64,000 nucleotides of DNA, taken from positions 1,233,501-1,297,500 of the forward strand of contig NC_060205.1 of the NCBI RefSeq assembly GCF_020623625.1. Direction: 5' to 3'. Of this stretch, positions 42,591-53,168 are shown piece after piece. Source of the stretch: Saccharomycodes ludwigii (lineage: Eukaryota > Ascomycota > Saccharomycetes > Saccharomycodales > Saccharomycodaceae). Below the pieces are notes generated by a model. The model saw nothing but the letters and a program-made list of their open reading frames with translations. It made no database searches and was not told where the DNA came from. A program made the position numbers and the translations under genes. Numbering within the stretch: position 1 is the first letter of the stretch; every line of letters begins with the position of its first letter.

Positions 42591-42873
42591 GCTTAATATA
42601 TTTTAAAGAAATGAAATAAAAATTTAATTTTTACGATTATAATTTCATTGGATCTCTTCCGTTTTATATTAAAATCTGATAATTTTTTTTTGCCCATTTC
42701 AAATTTTTATCTCTTTCTTTTTTTTAGTAATTTTTTTTATTTTAGTCCTCTAGCTTAATATATCGTAGAAAAAAAAATAAAATAAAAGTTTAAATTTTGC
42801 AATTATAAATTTATTGAATTTGTTCCATTTTATATTAAAATAGTATAAATTTTTTTGCCCATTTCAAAATTTC
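42591..42873. repeat. Imperfect tandem duplication, period about 162 bp
   Basis: Two copies of about 120 bp (42591-42710 and 42753-42873), both beginning GCTTAATATA and sharing TTTTATATTAAAAT and TTTTTTGCCCATTTCAAA in the same order, with scattered differences. Lies 450-730 bases upstream of the 603-residue protein. Confidence 0.8.
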
Positions 42874-43202
42874 CTTTTATACTCATTTTTTCTTTTTTTT
42901 TCTTTTTTTTTTTTTCTTTTTTTTTTTTTTTGTCTATAATAAAAACGATTATATGAGTGTTAAAACTGAATCTTTTTTTCAATATAAAAACCATCTAAAA
43001 AATGATGTTCGTAATGCTTGTGAATCCTTTATATAGATATTTTAAAGGCATATGAAAATAAATATTTTTACTTCCTTATTTATTTATAGCTGTATTTTAC
43101 TATTTGTTGACATGATAAATTACATATATAGATTACTTAGATTTGGTTTTTCTAACATTTTTGATAAATATATAGTTGTATGTTTATTTTTAGTTTTATT
43201 CA

Positions 43203-43233
<31 letters not shown>

Positions 43234-43320
43234 AATTTTTGAAAGCTAATACGCTGGCGTGGCCTAACAAAAAAAATATTATTAAAAGTAATATTAATCA
43301 TAAGCATCAAGTTAACCAAA

Positions 43321-45132
43321 ATGGATAAGTCATTACAAGTTTCTTTTACAAAATTTGCTGTTAGTGATTTTATCGCAAATTTATCTCTGATTATTAATCA
43401 TGCTATTGATTTTAGACCTGAGTTTACCAGAAAAAATGAAAGATCTGATCAGCCTAAAAAAAAATATACTTTTCCTGTGTTAATATCAGATCCCTTAAAA
43501 TTGTCTGGTGGTTGTTTACCTAAATTTGTTGTTGAATTATATAAAGCAAGTTTGGTTGAATTAAATTTTGAAAGTGTATTTGAACAAGACTGTTACAGGT
43601 TGAATGATTATAATTTCAAAAATATATACATGAACAGAGCTTTATCCAAGTTAGAGTATAATAGATTAAATAAAGTAGTTTCAGCGTGCTTCTATACACT
43701 TTACAAATGCATTTTAAGGTACAACGAGTTAGAACAGGATAAAAAAATGACGCATGACATAATCACAAACTATCTTAACAATTTTGGGACCGATAGAACT
43801 TCCTCTAACAATACTACTGATGCTAAATTCAAAAGAAGTGTTGCAATAAGGAATAACCGTTACGAAGAAATCTTTCAAAAAAGTTTATTTATAACTGAAA
43901 ATAGATTTTCTCGTATCTTTAAAACATTTGTTGGAATAACTTTTAAAGAATATGAAACATTTTGTTTTCAAACTTTGAAGGAAAATTATGAGGTTTTAAA
44001 ACCTTATATTGATATAATATCTGAATTGGACTACACAATTGATCTTGATATTTGGGAAAACTTAACATGTCAAATTTTAAACGGTGATAACTGTAACATC
44101 ACTAAAAGTACTAATTTTTATAACAGTTCAAATAATAATGCTACTACTACTGCTAAACATATTGAGAATAATTGTTTATTTAATTCTGAGTTTTTGTATA
44201 TGATGGATTACATTAAAGGTGACATAAATAAGCCTAACAACTGTGACATTTTACTACCGCAAACATTTTCCTTACAAAACTATAAGATTTCTAGTGACAA
44301 GCAATCTAAGTTGAAAAAAAAGGGAAGAAAACGAGTGTTATTAAAAAAAGTACCCAGACTGGGATCACAGCTGTTTAAAAAATACGATTATTATCTAAAG
44401 GAGTTAGGAGTCGTTAAGGACATAAAGAATTTGAAAATTGATGAGTTAAAAACATTCGATTCTGATTTTGACAAAAGCAATTCAAAACTTGGAAATAATG
44501 TTAAAGCAGTAATTAGCAACATATCTAGTAAAGATAATATTAGTTCTGTTAATGTTAAAAATTGCTCAAAGCATTCAAACGACGAGGAAGACGATCCAGA
44601 TAGCTTGGCTACTGTTAAGTTCACCTGCCCAAAGGTATGTGGTACAAGTAGTAGCGCTAATACAAAAGATAGGTTAGCTGATGGCAACGGAACTAATAAT
44701 GATTATTATACTAACAATATAGATTTTTCAACTTCAAATTTTTTTTTAAGCTCATATACCATAAATATGCAAAACCACTATACCAATGATCATGGTAGCG
44801 CTAATAAGCTCGATATTGCCACCATGGAAGGAAACAGTATGCCAAATGATGAGGCAAAACAACAGCAACTATATGATTCAAGTTTTCAGACAAGTTATAT
44901 ATATTTTTGCCTGAGTTGTAAAGGAAAAGAATTATACTTGAATGATTATATAGAGAATAATGAAAATTGTGAATTGAATGCTACTGGATTTTATACATCA
45001 CAGAGTTTAATAAATTCAGCAATAACTACAGGATATTCAAGTTTATGTAACTTAGCTGATGTAACTTGCCCTATAGTCAGGACCACGTCTGAGATAATTA
45101 AAGAAATGCTGTCAAATAAAGAATATAAGTAG
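43321..45132 (+). CDS. Unrecognised 603-residue protein
   Basis: I do not recognise this protein. It starts MDKSLQVSFTKFAVSDFIAN. Residues 1-290 look folded: mixed hydrophobic and charged, with helical stretches such as LSKLEYNRLNKVVSACFYTLYKC and RFSRIFKTFVGITFKEYETF. A basic patch follows at about 335-350 (KQSKLKKKGRKRVLLKKV), possibly a nuclear localisation or DNA-binding segment. The remainder is Ser/Asn/Asp rich and probably disordered. No zinc cluster, homeodomain, HMG box, kinase or transmembrane motif found. It stands alone, over 2.8 kb from the nearest gene on the left and 8.7 kb on the right. An open frame of this length in DNA with over 70 percent AT is strong evidence of coding. 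A fast-evolving nuclear protein is possible but unproven. Confidence 0.75.
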   Translation: MDKSLQVSFTKFAVSDFIANLSLIINHAIDFRPEFTRKNERSDQPKKKYTFPVLISDPLKLSGGCLPKFVVELYKASLVELNFESVFEQDCYRLNDYNFKNIYMNRALSKLEYNRLNKVVSACFYTLYKCILRYNELEQDKKMTHDIITNYLNNFGTDRTSSNNTTDAKFKRSVAIRNNRYEEIFQKSLFITENRFSRIFKTFVGITFKEYETFCFQTLKENYEVLKPYIDIISELDYTIDLDIWENLTCQILNGDNCNITKSTNFYNSSNNNATTTAKHIENNCLFNSEFLYMMDYIKGDINKPNNCDILLPQTFSLQNYKISSDKQSKLKKKGRKRVLLKKVPRLGSQLFKKYDYYLKELGVVKDIKNLKIDELKTFDSDFDKSNSKLGNNVKAVISNISSKDNISSVNVKNCSKHSNDEEDDPDSLATVKFTCPKVCGTSSSANTKDRLADGNGTNNDYYTNNIDFSTSNFFLSSYTINMQNHYTNDHGSANKLDIATMEGNSMPNDEAKQQQLYDSSFQTSYIYFCLSCKGKELYLNDYIENNENCELNATGFYTSQSLINSAITTGYSSLCNLADVTCPIVRTTSEIIKEMLSNKEYK

Positions 45133-47114
45133 AAATATAATTAGTTGGTCTAGTATTTAATAAAATAAAAGTTATTTTTGATATTTTGGATAAATTTCTA
45201 ACATATTAAAATCTCTGCAAACTCTACTTGTTTTAAATTTTCTTCTTCTTTGTTGTTCTATCTTGTATATTCTACGGTCAAATTATTGCTTACAAGTTAA
45301 AAAAAAAAAAAAAAAAAGACGATTTAATACCTTATATATATCAATATATCGATATAATATTTTCCGTAGCAATTGGTCCGCAATATTAAATCTAATTCTC
45401 AACAAGATGTCTAAATAAAGACCACAAATAACACCATATACTAAGTTCTGGGTGCCCTTTTAACTATATATATATAGTTACCATGTCAGTTTTTCTATCC
45501 ACACAATATCATTTCCACGTCTGTAAAGTGTTTTAAAGATTTGGTATCTCACACTGAAATCTCTATATAAACAATATAATCTCTTTATTAGCTTGTCATG
45601 GACTGCAGATAAATACTAATTTAGGTTATTCAGGCTAGGAAAAGAAAAAGCGGTAAAAATTATATATTCAAACATAACAAAAAAATGGTAACTTTTAGTA
45701 TGTTTAAGACTATCTAAGAAAGATAAACATTTTTTTAGCCCTTAAAAAATATATATATGCCTATCTAATTAGATATCGGAATATCAACATCTCGGATATT
45801 TATTGTTTACTAATGTTAAATATTGATGGAAAGAAAAATACCACTTTTTTACCCTTTTATTCAACAATAAAAATAACAAATATAAAATTTATTTTTCTAG
45901 AATTTTTCGTAAATATTAAAAGCAATTTGATAATATAAAAAAAAATTGATGTTCCTAAAGACAATATGCTAAGTAAGAACAAAAGATTTATTTAGGAAAA
46001 TATACATTTTTTTTTTCGCCCACTCATACGATGATAGAGTTTTTTTATATATCTGATGTTTAAAAGCAATAGATTAAATTTATTTGAACACAGAACTTCT
46101 GCTTTTGTGTTATTTTTTCAATAGATGATTAAATAAAAATCATAAAAAAAAAAAAGAAATTAAAAATAATATGGTGATATAAAAGAATTACGATTTTTAC
46201 TAGAAATAGTCCTCACATAAAGTAATTACGAAATTATCCTAGTAAATAGCTTAACTTATTTTTAATAACAAATTTTCATTATTTCTAAATAGATATTAAA
46301 CGGATTAACCCAATTATTTTTCTGAAATATATATCATGATTTTTAAGATTTTCATTTATTTAGTGTAATTTTTAACCTTCTAGATGCACTTTAATTTGAA
46401 GTTGACAAAAGAATTTCAAAGAAGATTAAAAGGTTAAATACGCGTTTTAGGAAAAATAATTTAAAATTCTTGAAATGCAAAAAAATGATTTCGAAACTTT
46501 TGACTCGACGGAAGGAATACCTTGCTTATTGTATGTTTTTAAGTGTTAATGAACTAGAATTTGTGTAATACCTTCTGAAAATATGGAAATAACGGGGAAT
46601 TTTTTTTTTCTATGGGTGATACACTTTTTATTTCAAAAAATAAATTTGAAAGCAAAGTTAATAAAAATTTGGTAAACAATTGTGCTACGGGTTATATCAC
46701 ATAAGCTAAAATTCCAGTAAGTAAGCCTTTTTTTTTTTTTTTTTTTTGTTTTTTTTTTTAGCCTTTTTAGCAAGTATGATACAACAATTCAAAATTCTGA
46801 AAAACAAAACATGATCATTGACACGATAGATCAGTTTAAAACACCATGCTTCTTTTATGGGATACGCATACCCAAAAAAAAATGTGTACTCTTGCGCACT
46901 AAGCAACTCTTCTCTTGCTGTTTTCCTGGAATAGCCTACCTTTCTTTTTAGAGGAGCTTTATAAGGAAATAAGTGAAACTTATATAAGGAACATGCTTGT
47001 TATACTTTTGTTTAATTTCCTAAATGTTGTTTACTCTCCTAAATGTTGTTTATTGAGATAACTGCAATCAATTTGAAACAAAAGGAAGTACAATACTAAA
47101 TGATCCTAATGCTT

Positions 47115-48520
47115 AATAGCATTTTGAACTGAGATCAGTTTGAAAATGTTTTTAAAAAGATCAAGTGTCGTTAATTTTCAGTTTTGTCAGTAAAAAAAAT
47201 AGTCTAAATATGTTTTTATAGCATTTCCAATATTTTTTACGTAAGTCTACTCAGCAAGTTAAACAAAGTCGCTATCACAATCCCTTCAAATTATCCTAAA
47301 CAATACATATATATTGCTACAAGAGGCGATAATGCTGATTTAGAGATTGTTTTGAGAACTTATAATATGAAAAAAAGGCAGAGAGTTTGGTTTCATATTT
47401 CTTTGCGAAACACATCATCATTACTACAAGTATAAATCAGAAATAATAGATCATTTAACTGCCATAGCTTTTGGCCAATCACAACATTCATATTTTTGAG
47501 TCTCGCACTGTAAGATATTTTATCACTTATCATAACATCAAAACATCTGAAATAAGGAAACAACAAAAGAAAGATGTGCTATATAGAATAGTTTGTGAAC
47601 AGCTGCTTTGATACGAGGAGGCATAAGTTACCACTTATTTGTTGATGCTATAAGAATAATCTCTTTTGTGATGGTTCGAACAGACTAGTAAAAAATAAAA
47701 CTTTAGGTGTTAAATAAGATCTAACAAAGCGTAGCCCAATAATGTGTAATGTACAATCTATTTTACGCTCTTGGATTACAAATTCTTGGGTGAAATGTAA
47801 ATCTTGCTTGGTAACATTTTTACCAACTTGAAAAGTATCCGAACCTGTAGAGTAAATACTTGAGATTGGGGCATATTAGTGATCCAAAAACAGTATAGTA
47901 ATATGGCAATATTTATATGATTGTTCAGTGGACTAATAAAAGACTTTGAGACAATGTATTAAAAAAAAAAAGCTCCATATTCCGTAAAAAAAAACAACAT
48001 ATTTTGTAATAATATACACAGCACTTAAGTGTTTAGCCCGGTTTATTTGATATTTCGGTAGAACACTTTTCATGCTGTTCAAATGCAGTTAATTTTATTA
48101 TTTTGAGTACAATTACTGTTAGACGAAGTCATGAACAAATAACTCCCCCCCCCTACAGAGACTTGGATATATAACATAAACCTAGATACAAGTATAGTAT
48201 TACTCCTGTAGCATGAGGAATATAATTTTATCTGTATTAATCTAAGCACAAGCTAGAAACGTAAATTCCATTAAAAAACTTGTGAAAATTTCCATTGGTT
48301 AAATGCTTGTATTATCAGTTTATATTTCTACATTCTGATGCTGGAAGTAAATTTGGTGTGTGATATTGAGGATTGAAATGGATTTAATATGCATACGCTC
48401 ACAAAATACAGAATACTCAGATCAACTATATGTTCACAAAATTAGCAGGCCGCCATAAATCTCCATCAAAGAATTTGAATTTGTTGCACAGGCACTTTGT
48501 ATATTTTTTTTTGTATAGAT
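47115..48520 (+). repeat. Long dispersed non-coding repeat, copy 1
   Basis: Matches 62626-64000 in the same orientation, strongly from about 47335 onward and more weakly before. Shared stretches include GCGATTTAGAGATTG-like, CGAAACACATCATCATTA, ATAATAGATCATTTAACT, TTTTGGCCAATCACAACATT, GGTGTTAAATAAGATCTAAC and TGTTGCACAGGCACTTTGTA. The copies run almost without net gaps (offset 15,476-15,481). Both strands are full of stops, so it is non-coding. The match stops at about 48520 in this copy. Confidence 0.92.
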
Positions 48521-51500
48521 TATTCTAATATAAAAAGTATGTGTATGGATTAAAGTAAATGTGTAAAGAGTTGAGGGGTTTATTTTTCTGTTCAAATGAT
48601 TGATAGTGTTTCTTTTTTTTGTAGTAGTAGTGGTAGTAGCAACTCGAAATGGAAGATGCGTTTATGCAACCAAAAAAAAAAAAAATTAAAAAAAAAGTAG
48701 TTACGTTGTCAATCACGTGTTATTGATAAAAATAAAAAAAAAGGAGTAAATTGTTTATCGATAAGGTTGTATAGATTTGTGTTATTCCTTTTTTCGGACT
48801 AAATTGTTTCGGATTAAAATTTTTACATGAAGTTATTTTTTTAGTGTTATTTATTAATAAAACGTGATTGTTCGATTTAATTTTTTTTTTTTTAAGTATT
48901 AAATTGTATAACATGAAAATAAATTGACTTATTTATTTTTGTGTGTTGGAAAACACACGCTTATTGTACAAAGCATAGACCTGTTACCAATTACATTCAA
49001 GTTTTGTACAAAAAAAGGGGAAAAAAGTCTTGTAACAAATACCAATTATTGTGATAATAAATGGGCTACAATACGAAACTATATTTACGGTAATGAACAC
49101 TTTACCTATAAGAGAACCAGCTTGGAAGATGGAAAACAACAACCAGGAAAATCATTAAGATAATAACTCCGTTAATTACTAATACTGTAACAATGAGGAA
49201 ACCATGAATTCTCAGAATTTAATTATGCAACGCTCCTACAACAACTGTAGAGACTGCATGTATTAAAAATATAATAACATACAACCAAATATGAGTTATT
49301 AATAATAAAGCTAAAAATAGATTAAAAAATAGTATCAACAAAAAAAAACAAATATTATTTTTATACCTTAGTTAAACATTTAAATATATCAAAGATAGTA
49401 ATAAACTATCTCTAACTATTGAAGACACAAAGGTATAAAAAAGATTAACTTCCAAACTTTCACAACAAGTCGTTAGTCTGTTAATATGCTTTTTTTCTAT
49501 GCATTACATATCTATTGGGGCAAAGATACAGAATAGAGCAACAAGAAAGACATAGACAATCATACGAATTTATAGATATATGATCAACGCCCTAGAGAAC
49601 GTAAAATATCAAAACTTAGTATTAATGAATGAAAAATCTAATACAAACATTCCAACTGAAAAAAAGTAACAATATAGTCCCAGGCAATCACTCAGGAAAC
49701 GAACAATTACAATGATTTTGGATAAAGAATAAATTAGTAAAGTAATTTGGGAATACAACAGGTACAGGATGTAGTATTGCACAAAAGCTAAAAAATGTTT
49801 TGTAAAGTATTTTGTAGTTTATCTGGGCTATCCTTAAATTTGAAGAGGAAAACATTGAATATAATATTTCAATTTTATTACTGTAAATAATAACGATGAA
49901 ATTCAGGTTGAGCTTTGAAGGGCAGCGCATGGCATATCAAAACACATGATGTTTTTTTTAAACTACATTCCTCGTTCTTCTTTTCTAGACCTGTGCTAAT
50001 TTTTTTTATTTTTTTATCGAAAATTGCGAGACTTGGTAGTTCAAAAATAATCATTTCCCTAATTTGCACAAATTTAGCCTCGTCTTCGAGATCATTTCCG
50101 ACCTACTGCTAAAACTTAAATTTTTTTTTCGATAAAAACACACAAAGATGACAATTTTAATTCAAAGAGAATTATATAAAGCTATATAAGCTTTCTAAAC
50201 ACTGTCTAAAACCATACGAACCCTAGAAATGGGAATATACTTTTCAATTCGAGAAAATTCTGCAAAAAGCAAGACCGGGCTCGCCAGCTGTGTTTCATGA
50301 TTTGGATAATTGCCATGACTTGCCAGGGAAAAAAAAACCCCCTAATAACCCCTTTGTTCAAAGCCTATTTGTTTATGCTTTGATTGAGTTGTATGATAAT
50401 TTACCTAACCAATTTTTTTTTTAATATGCAAAAAAACCACTACTTTTATTAATGAATTTTCAAAGAAGTTTATATTTCTGAGGGAGCATGTTATTAATAA
50501 GGATTGTGTTTGAAAAGCCATTAAAAAATACATAAACATGGAAATATTTCTAAATATTTTATTGACAACTGCTTAGGCTTTTTCTTCAATAGTAAAAACT
50601 TTAATCTTTCATAAGAACTGTGGAATACCGTTGATTATACTTAATTCCCTTCTAACAGATCCTAATTTAAAACTACTTTTTCTAGGTTACATAGCAATCG
50701 GTATAAACTTAGCCCATCAAATATTACACAAAAAGTGTGGATGTTATAGTTAGGGATCTTAATTATAGTACACTTTACCTTCTTGATAATGCTACTAATG
50801 TTAATAGTTTTCAATAAATAGTCACAAATTATGTTAATAATAATAAATCTATGATATATATATAGGTTGGAAAAGAATTTTTAAATTAGATATACACATC
50901 CCTTAGGTCTTGTGTTGAAGATATAAAGATGGGAAAGTTTTGTTAGTCCATATCCTTTAAATATGCATCTAAGTGTTTATCAATGAAAATAATAGCATTA
51001 TGGTAATTTTATTAGTAAGATTTTGTATCATTGAACTTATGAATGAAGCTATGAAAGTTTTTCCCATGACAACTTTTGATGAGATTTTGGGCTCAAAAAT
51101 GAAGTTATCAAGTCTTAAGATTTTCAATCTACCAAATAAGTTTATTGGCAGGAGATTAAAAAAAAATTTTTTTTATTTTTTTGCTTCGGAAAAATAACTA
51201 CCGAACCGAACTTCCCATCATATTAGAATATTAAATATGTACTTTTGATGAATATAACAAAAAAAAGGGTGATTTTACTTTTTTTGTTAAAACTTGAAGG
51301 AATAATAAATGTATTAATGAATAAGGGTAAAAAAAAAAATTCTTTTTAAATTTTTGCCAACATTCTTGTCGAGAAGATAAAATATAATATCGATAATATC
51401 ATAGAATACGTAACTTTCGATCTCTTGTTTTAGCTTGTTGTGTTGTCATTATTACATAATATTAGATACAATTAAAAAAAATATTTTAGTAACATAACAA

Positions 51501-52104
51501 TATAAGAGTATTGCTAATACTACCATAAATATTACCCGTATAAAATAATTACGAAAACACCCAGTAAATAGAATATATATTTTTTTTAATTTTAATTATC
51601 AATAATGCACACAATATTTCTATTGTTTCCAGTCTTTCTTTTTTTTTACGTTCCTAATGTTCGTATTTCTGAGATATGCGGGTACAATACTGATCGAATT
51701 TAGCAAAAGGAACGCGAATGAGATCAGCGATAACTCCGATTTGGAAAAAATCTTTTAAAACAAGAATTTCTGAGAATTTTTGGGAGTGATTTAATATTAT
51801 GAAAAAAAAAAAATGTTTTGTCATTATTTTCCTAAAATAACTTATAAAAATTTCGTTCCGTATCTTTTAGAGCCATTTAAATGATGAAAATTGTTTTATA
51901 AGAAGCTCTTTTTAAAACTTCTAAAATTAGCCAAAAATACAATAGATACTACGTATTTTTATAGGTTTGGTTAAAAATCGTTCCGCACCTTTCATAATTC
52001 CACAAATAGGAATTAAAGGGGTTTTCTTACCTACTTTTTTTATGGGAAAAGATAATATTTCATTATTTTTAATAAATGATTAAGGCTAGATGTCAATAAA
52101 TAAT

Positions 52105-52147
52105 AATAATAATGTTCAGATGAAACCTGATCTGAAGTATTATTATT
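52105..52147. repeat. Hairpin-forming inverted repeat next to solo LTR
   Basis: Arms of 17-18 bases (52105-52121, 52130-52147) pair as AATAATAAT/ATTATTATT plus TTCAGAT/ATCTGAA, with one mismatch/bulge and an 8-base loop. The right arm runs directly into the first base of the LTR at 52147. Confidence 0.75.
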
Positions 52148-52491
52148 GTTGGAATTGTAGGGATGGGACATTCTTTGTAGATTAATTGTGAAACTGTGTG
52201 TTTAGTAAATGTATATACTTGATTATAGTATTATTACTGAGTGTTCTCTTCTATTACTTATAATTATACAAAATATATAAGATGTATTTTATTTGTTCTA
52301 TTTTCAATCTTCATTTTTTGTGTCCTTTATATATCATAAATTATATTTTCCAATTCGTTGTTCGCTCTATTTTTATTGTCACCTTAAATCCTGAAACGCG
52401 CCACCAAAATTTGACTGCGCCTCCTAAAATATGAAACATGTTTCAAACTTAATTGCTTAATTTAATTCCCTATTGGAATTTGGTTCCAACA
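52147..52491. mobile_element. Solo LTR fossil, Ty1/copia-like ends
   Basis: 345-bp element with inverted termini TGTTGGAA and TTCCAACA, the canonical TG...CA ends in the form used by yeast Ty1-type LTRs. Inside lie a TATA-like AAATATATAAG near 52268 on the plus strand and AT-rich polyadenylation-type sequence. No internal retroelement region on either side, so it is a solo LTR. No matching 5-bp target duplication is visible, which suggests an old insertion or one in simple sequence (both flanks are AAT/ATT repeats). Family is inferred from ends alone. Confidence 0.5.
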
Positions 52492-52796
52492 AATAATAAT
52501 AATAATATTATTATGATCGAAATACTTGTAAATGTAATAATAAGTTGTATTTGTATTTGTACAACTATGCTTGATTTACGACCAATTACACTTCAAGTGA
52601 CGTAAATAATAAGCTACAAAAAGGGGTATTTATAAATTTCAGCTCATAATTTGAGTAAAAATAATTAATTGCAGCGCAACATTCTCTAAGATTTTTTTGA
52701 ACACTATTGTTTATTTTTTACGATACATTTATTTTCACGCACATGAATATTTTTTTTATAAAAAAAAAAAGATCTGCTAAAATAATTAACTCATAA

Positions 52797-53168
52797 ATGA
52801 TCTGCTCATTAATTATTTTTTTTTGCTATTGTTTTAATTTTCTCATATTATTTAATATTTTAACGATTTTTATAAAATTTTTTTTTCGTAAATTTTTTAT
52901 TATGGAACGATATTTTTCCAACAGTAAATATATATTTTTTTTTATAAAAAAGCATATGATTTTCAAAAATGTACTTTATATGAACTTATATTTGCGAAGA
53001 GATTACAAAGTTTTTATATTTAACAATATAGAATTACGGAAATTTCTAAAGAAACCTGCAGAAAAAAATAGAAAAGGTGAAATATCTGAATTAATTAAAT
53101 GGGAAGATATGAGAAGCAATAATTTAGCTAAAAAAAAAAAAAAAATTGTTTACGCAGGTAAAAGTTAA
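52797..53168 (+). CDS. Doubtful small ORF
   Basis: A 123-codon frame. The first half is Phe/Ile-rich in T-rich DNA and looks accidental. The second half (from about residue 75, FNNIELRKFLKKPAEKNRKG, then EISELIKWEDMRSNN) has a more protein-like composition, which may be the end of a decayed or very small gene. No family recognised and no neighbour support. Listed only so that it is not lost. Confidence 0.15.
   Translation: MICSLIIFFCYCFNFLILFNILTIFIKFFFRKFFIMERYFSNSKYIFFFIKKHMIFKNVLYMNLYLRRDYKVFIFNNIELRKFLKKPAEKNRKGEISELIKWEDMRSNNLAKKKKKIVYAGKS

Larger units (their letters stand above)
40425..43320. other. Gene-poor interval between nitronate monooxygenase and the 603-residue protein
   Basis: 2.9 kb with no credible gene. 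Contains an E-box in the monooxygenase promoter and an imperfect tandem duplication before the next gene (separate entries), plus T-runs at 40510-40526, 42897-42931 and 43204-43228. Otherwise featureless AT-rich sequence. Confidence 0.5.

Noticed and set aside
46190-46270. Possible diverged repeat with 51530-51580 (TAATTACGAAA ... AGTAAATAG)
   Set aside because: Similarity is short and AT-driven; cannot be separated from chance without an alignment score.
47660-47700. GGTTCGAAC in the dispersed repeat as a tRNA T-arm
   Set aside because: The second copy reads GGTTTGAAC, no stem pairs form around it and no anticodon arm lies upstream.
48924-49163. 79-codon plus-strand frame after the hairpin
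   Set aside because: No recognisable family, isolated in gene-poor DNA, length within chance expectation.
50973-51197. 74-codon plus-strand frame
   Set aside because: Moderately protein-like, but short, without motif or neighbour support, and ending in A/T-runs.
51150-51200. CDEIII-like TTTTTCCGAAGCAAAAAAA on the minus strand
   Set aside because: Matches the CCGAA core and A-run, but the upstream TGTTTNTG half is absent and there is no CDEI at suitable distance to its right.
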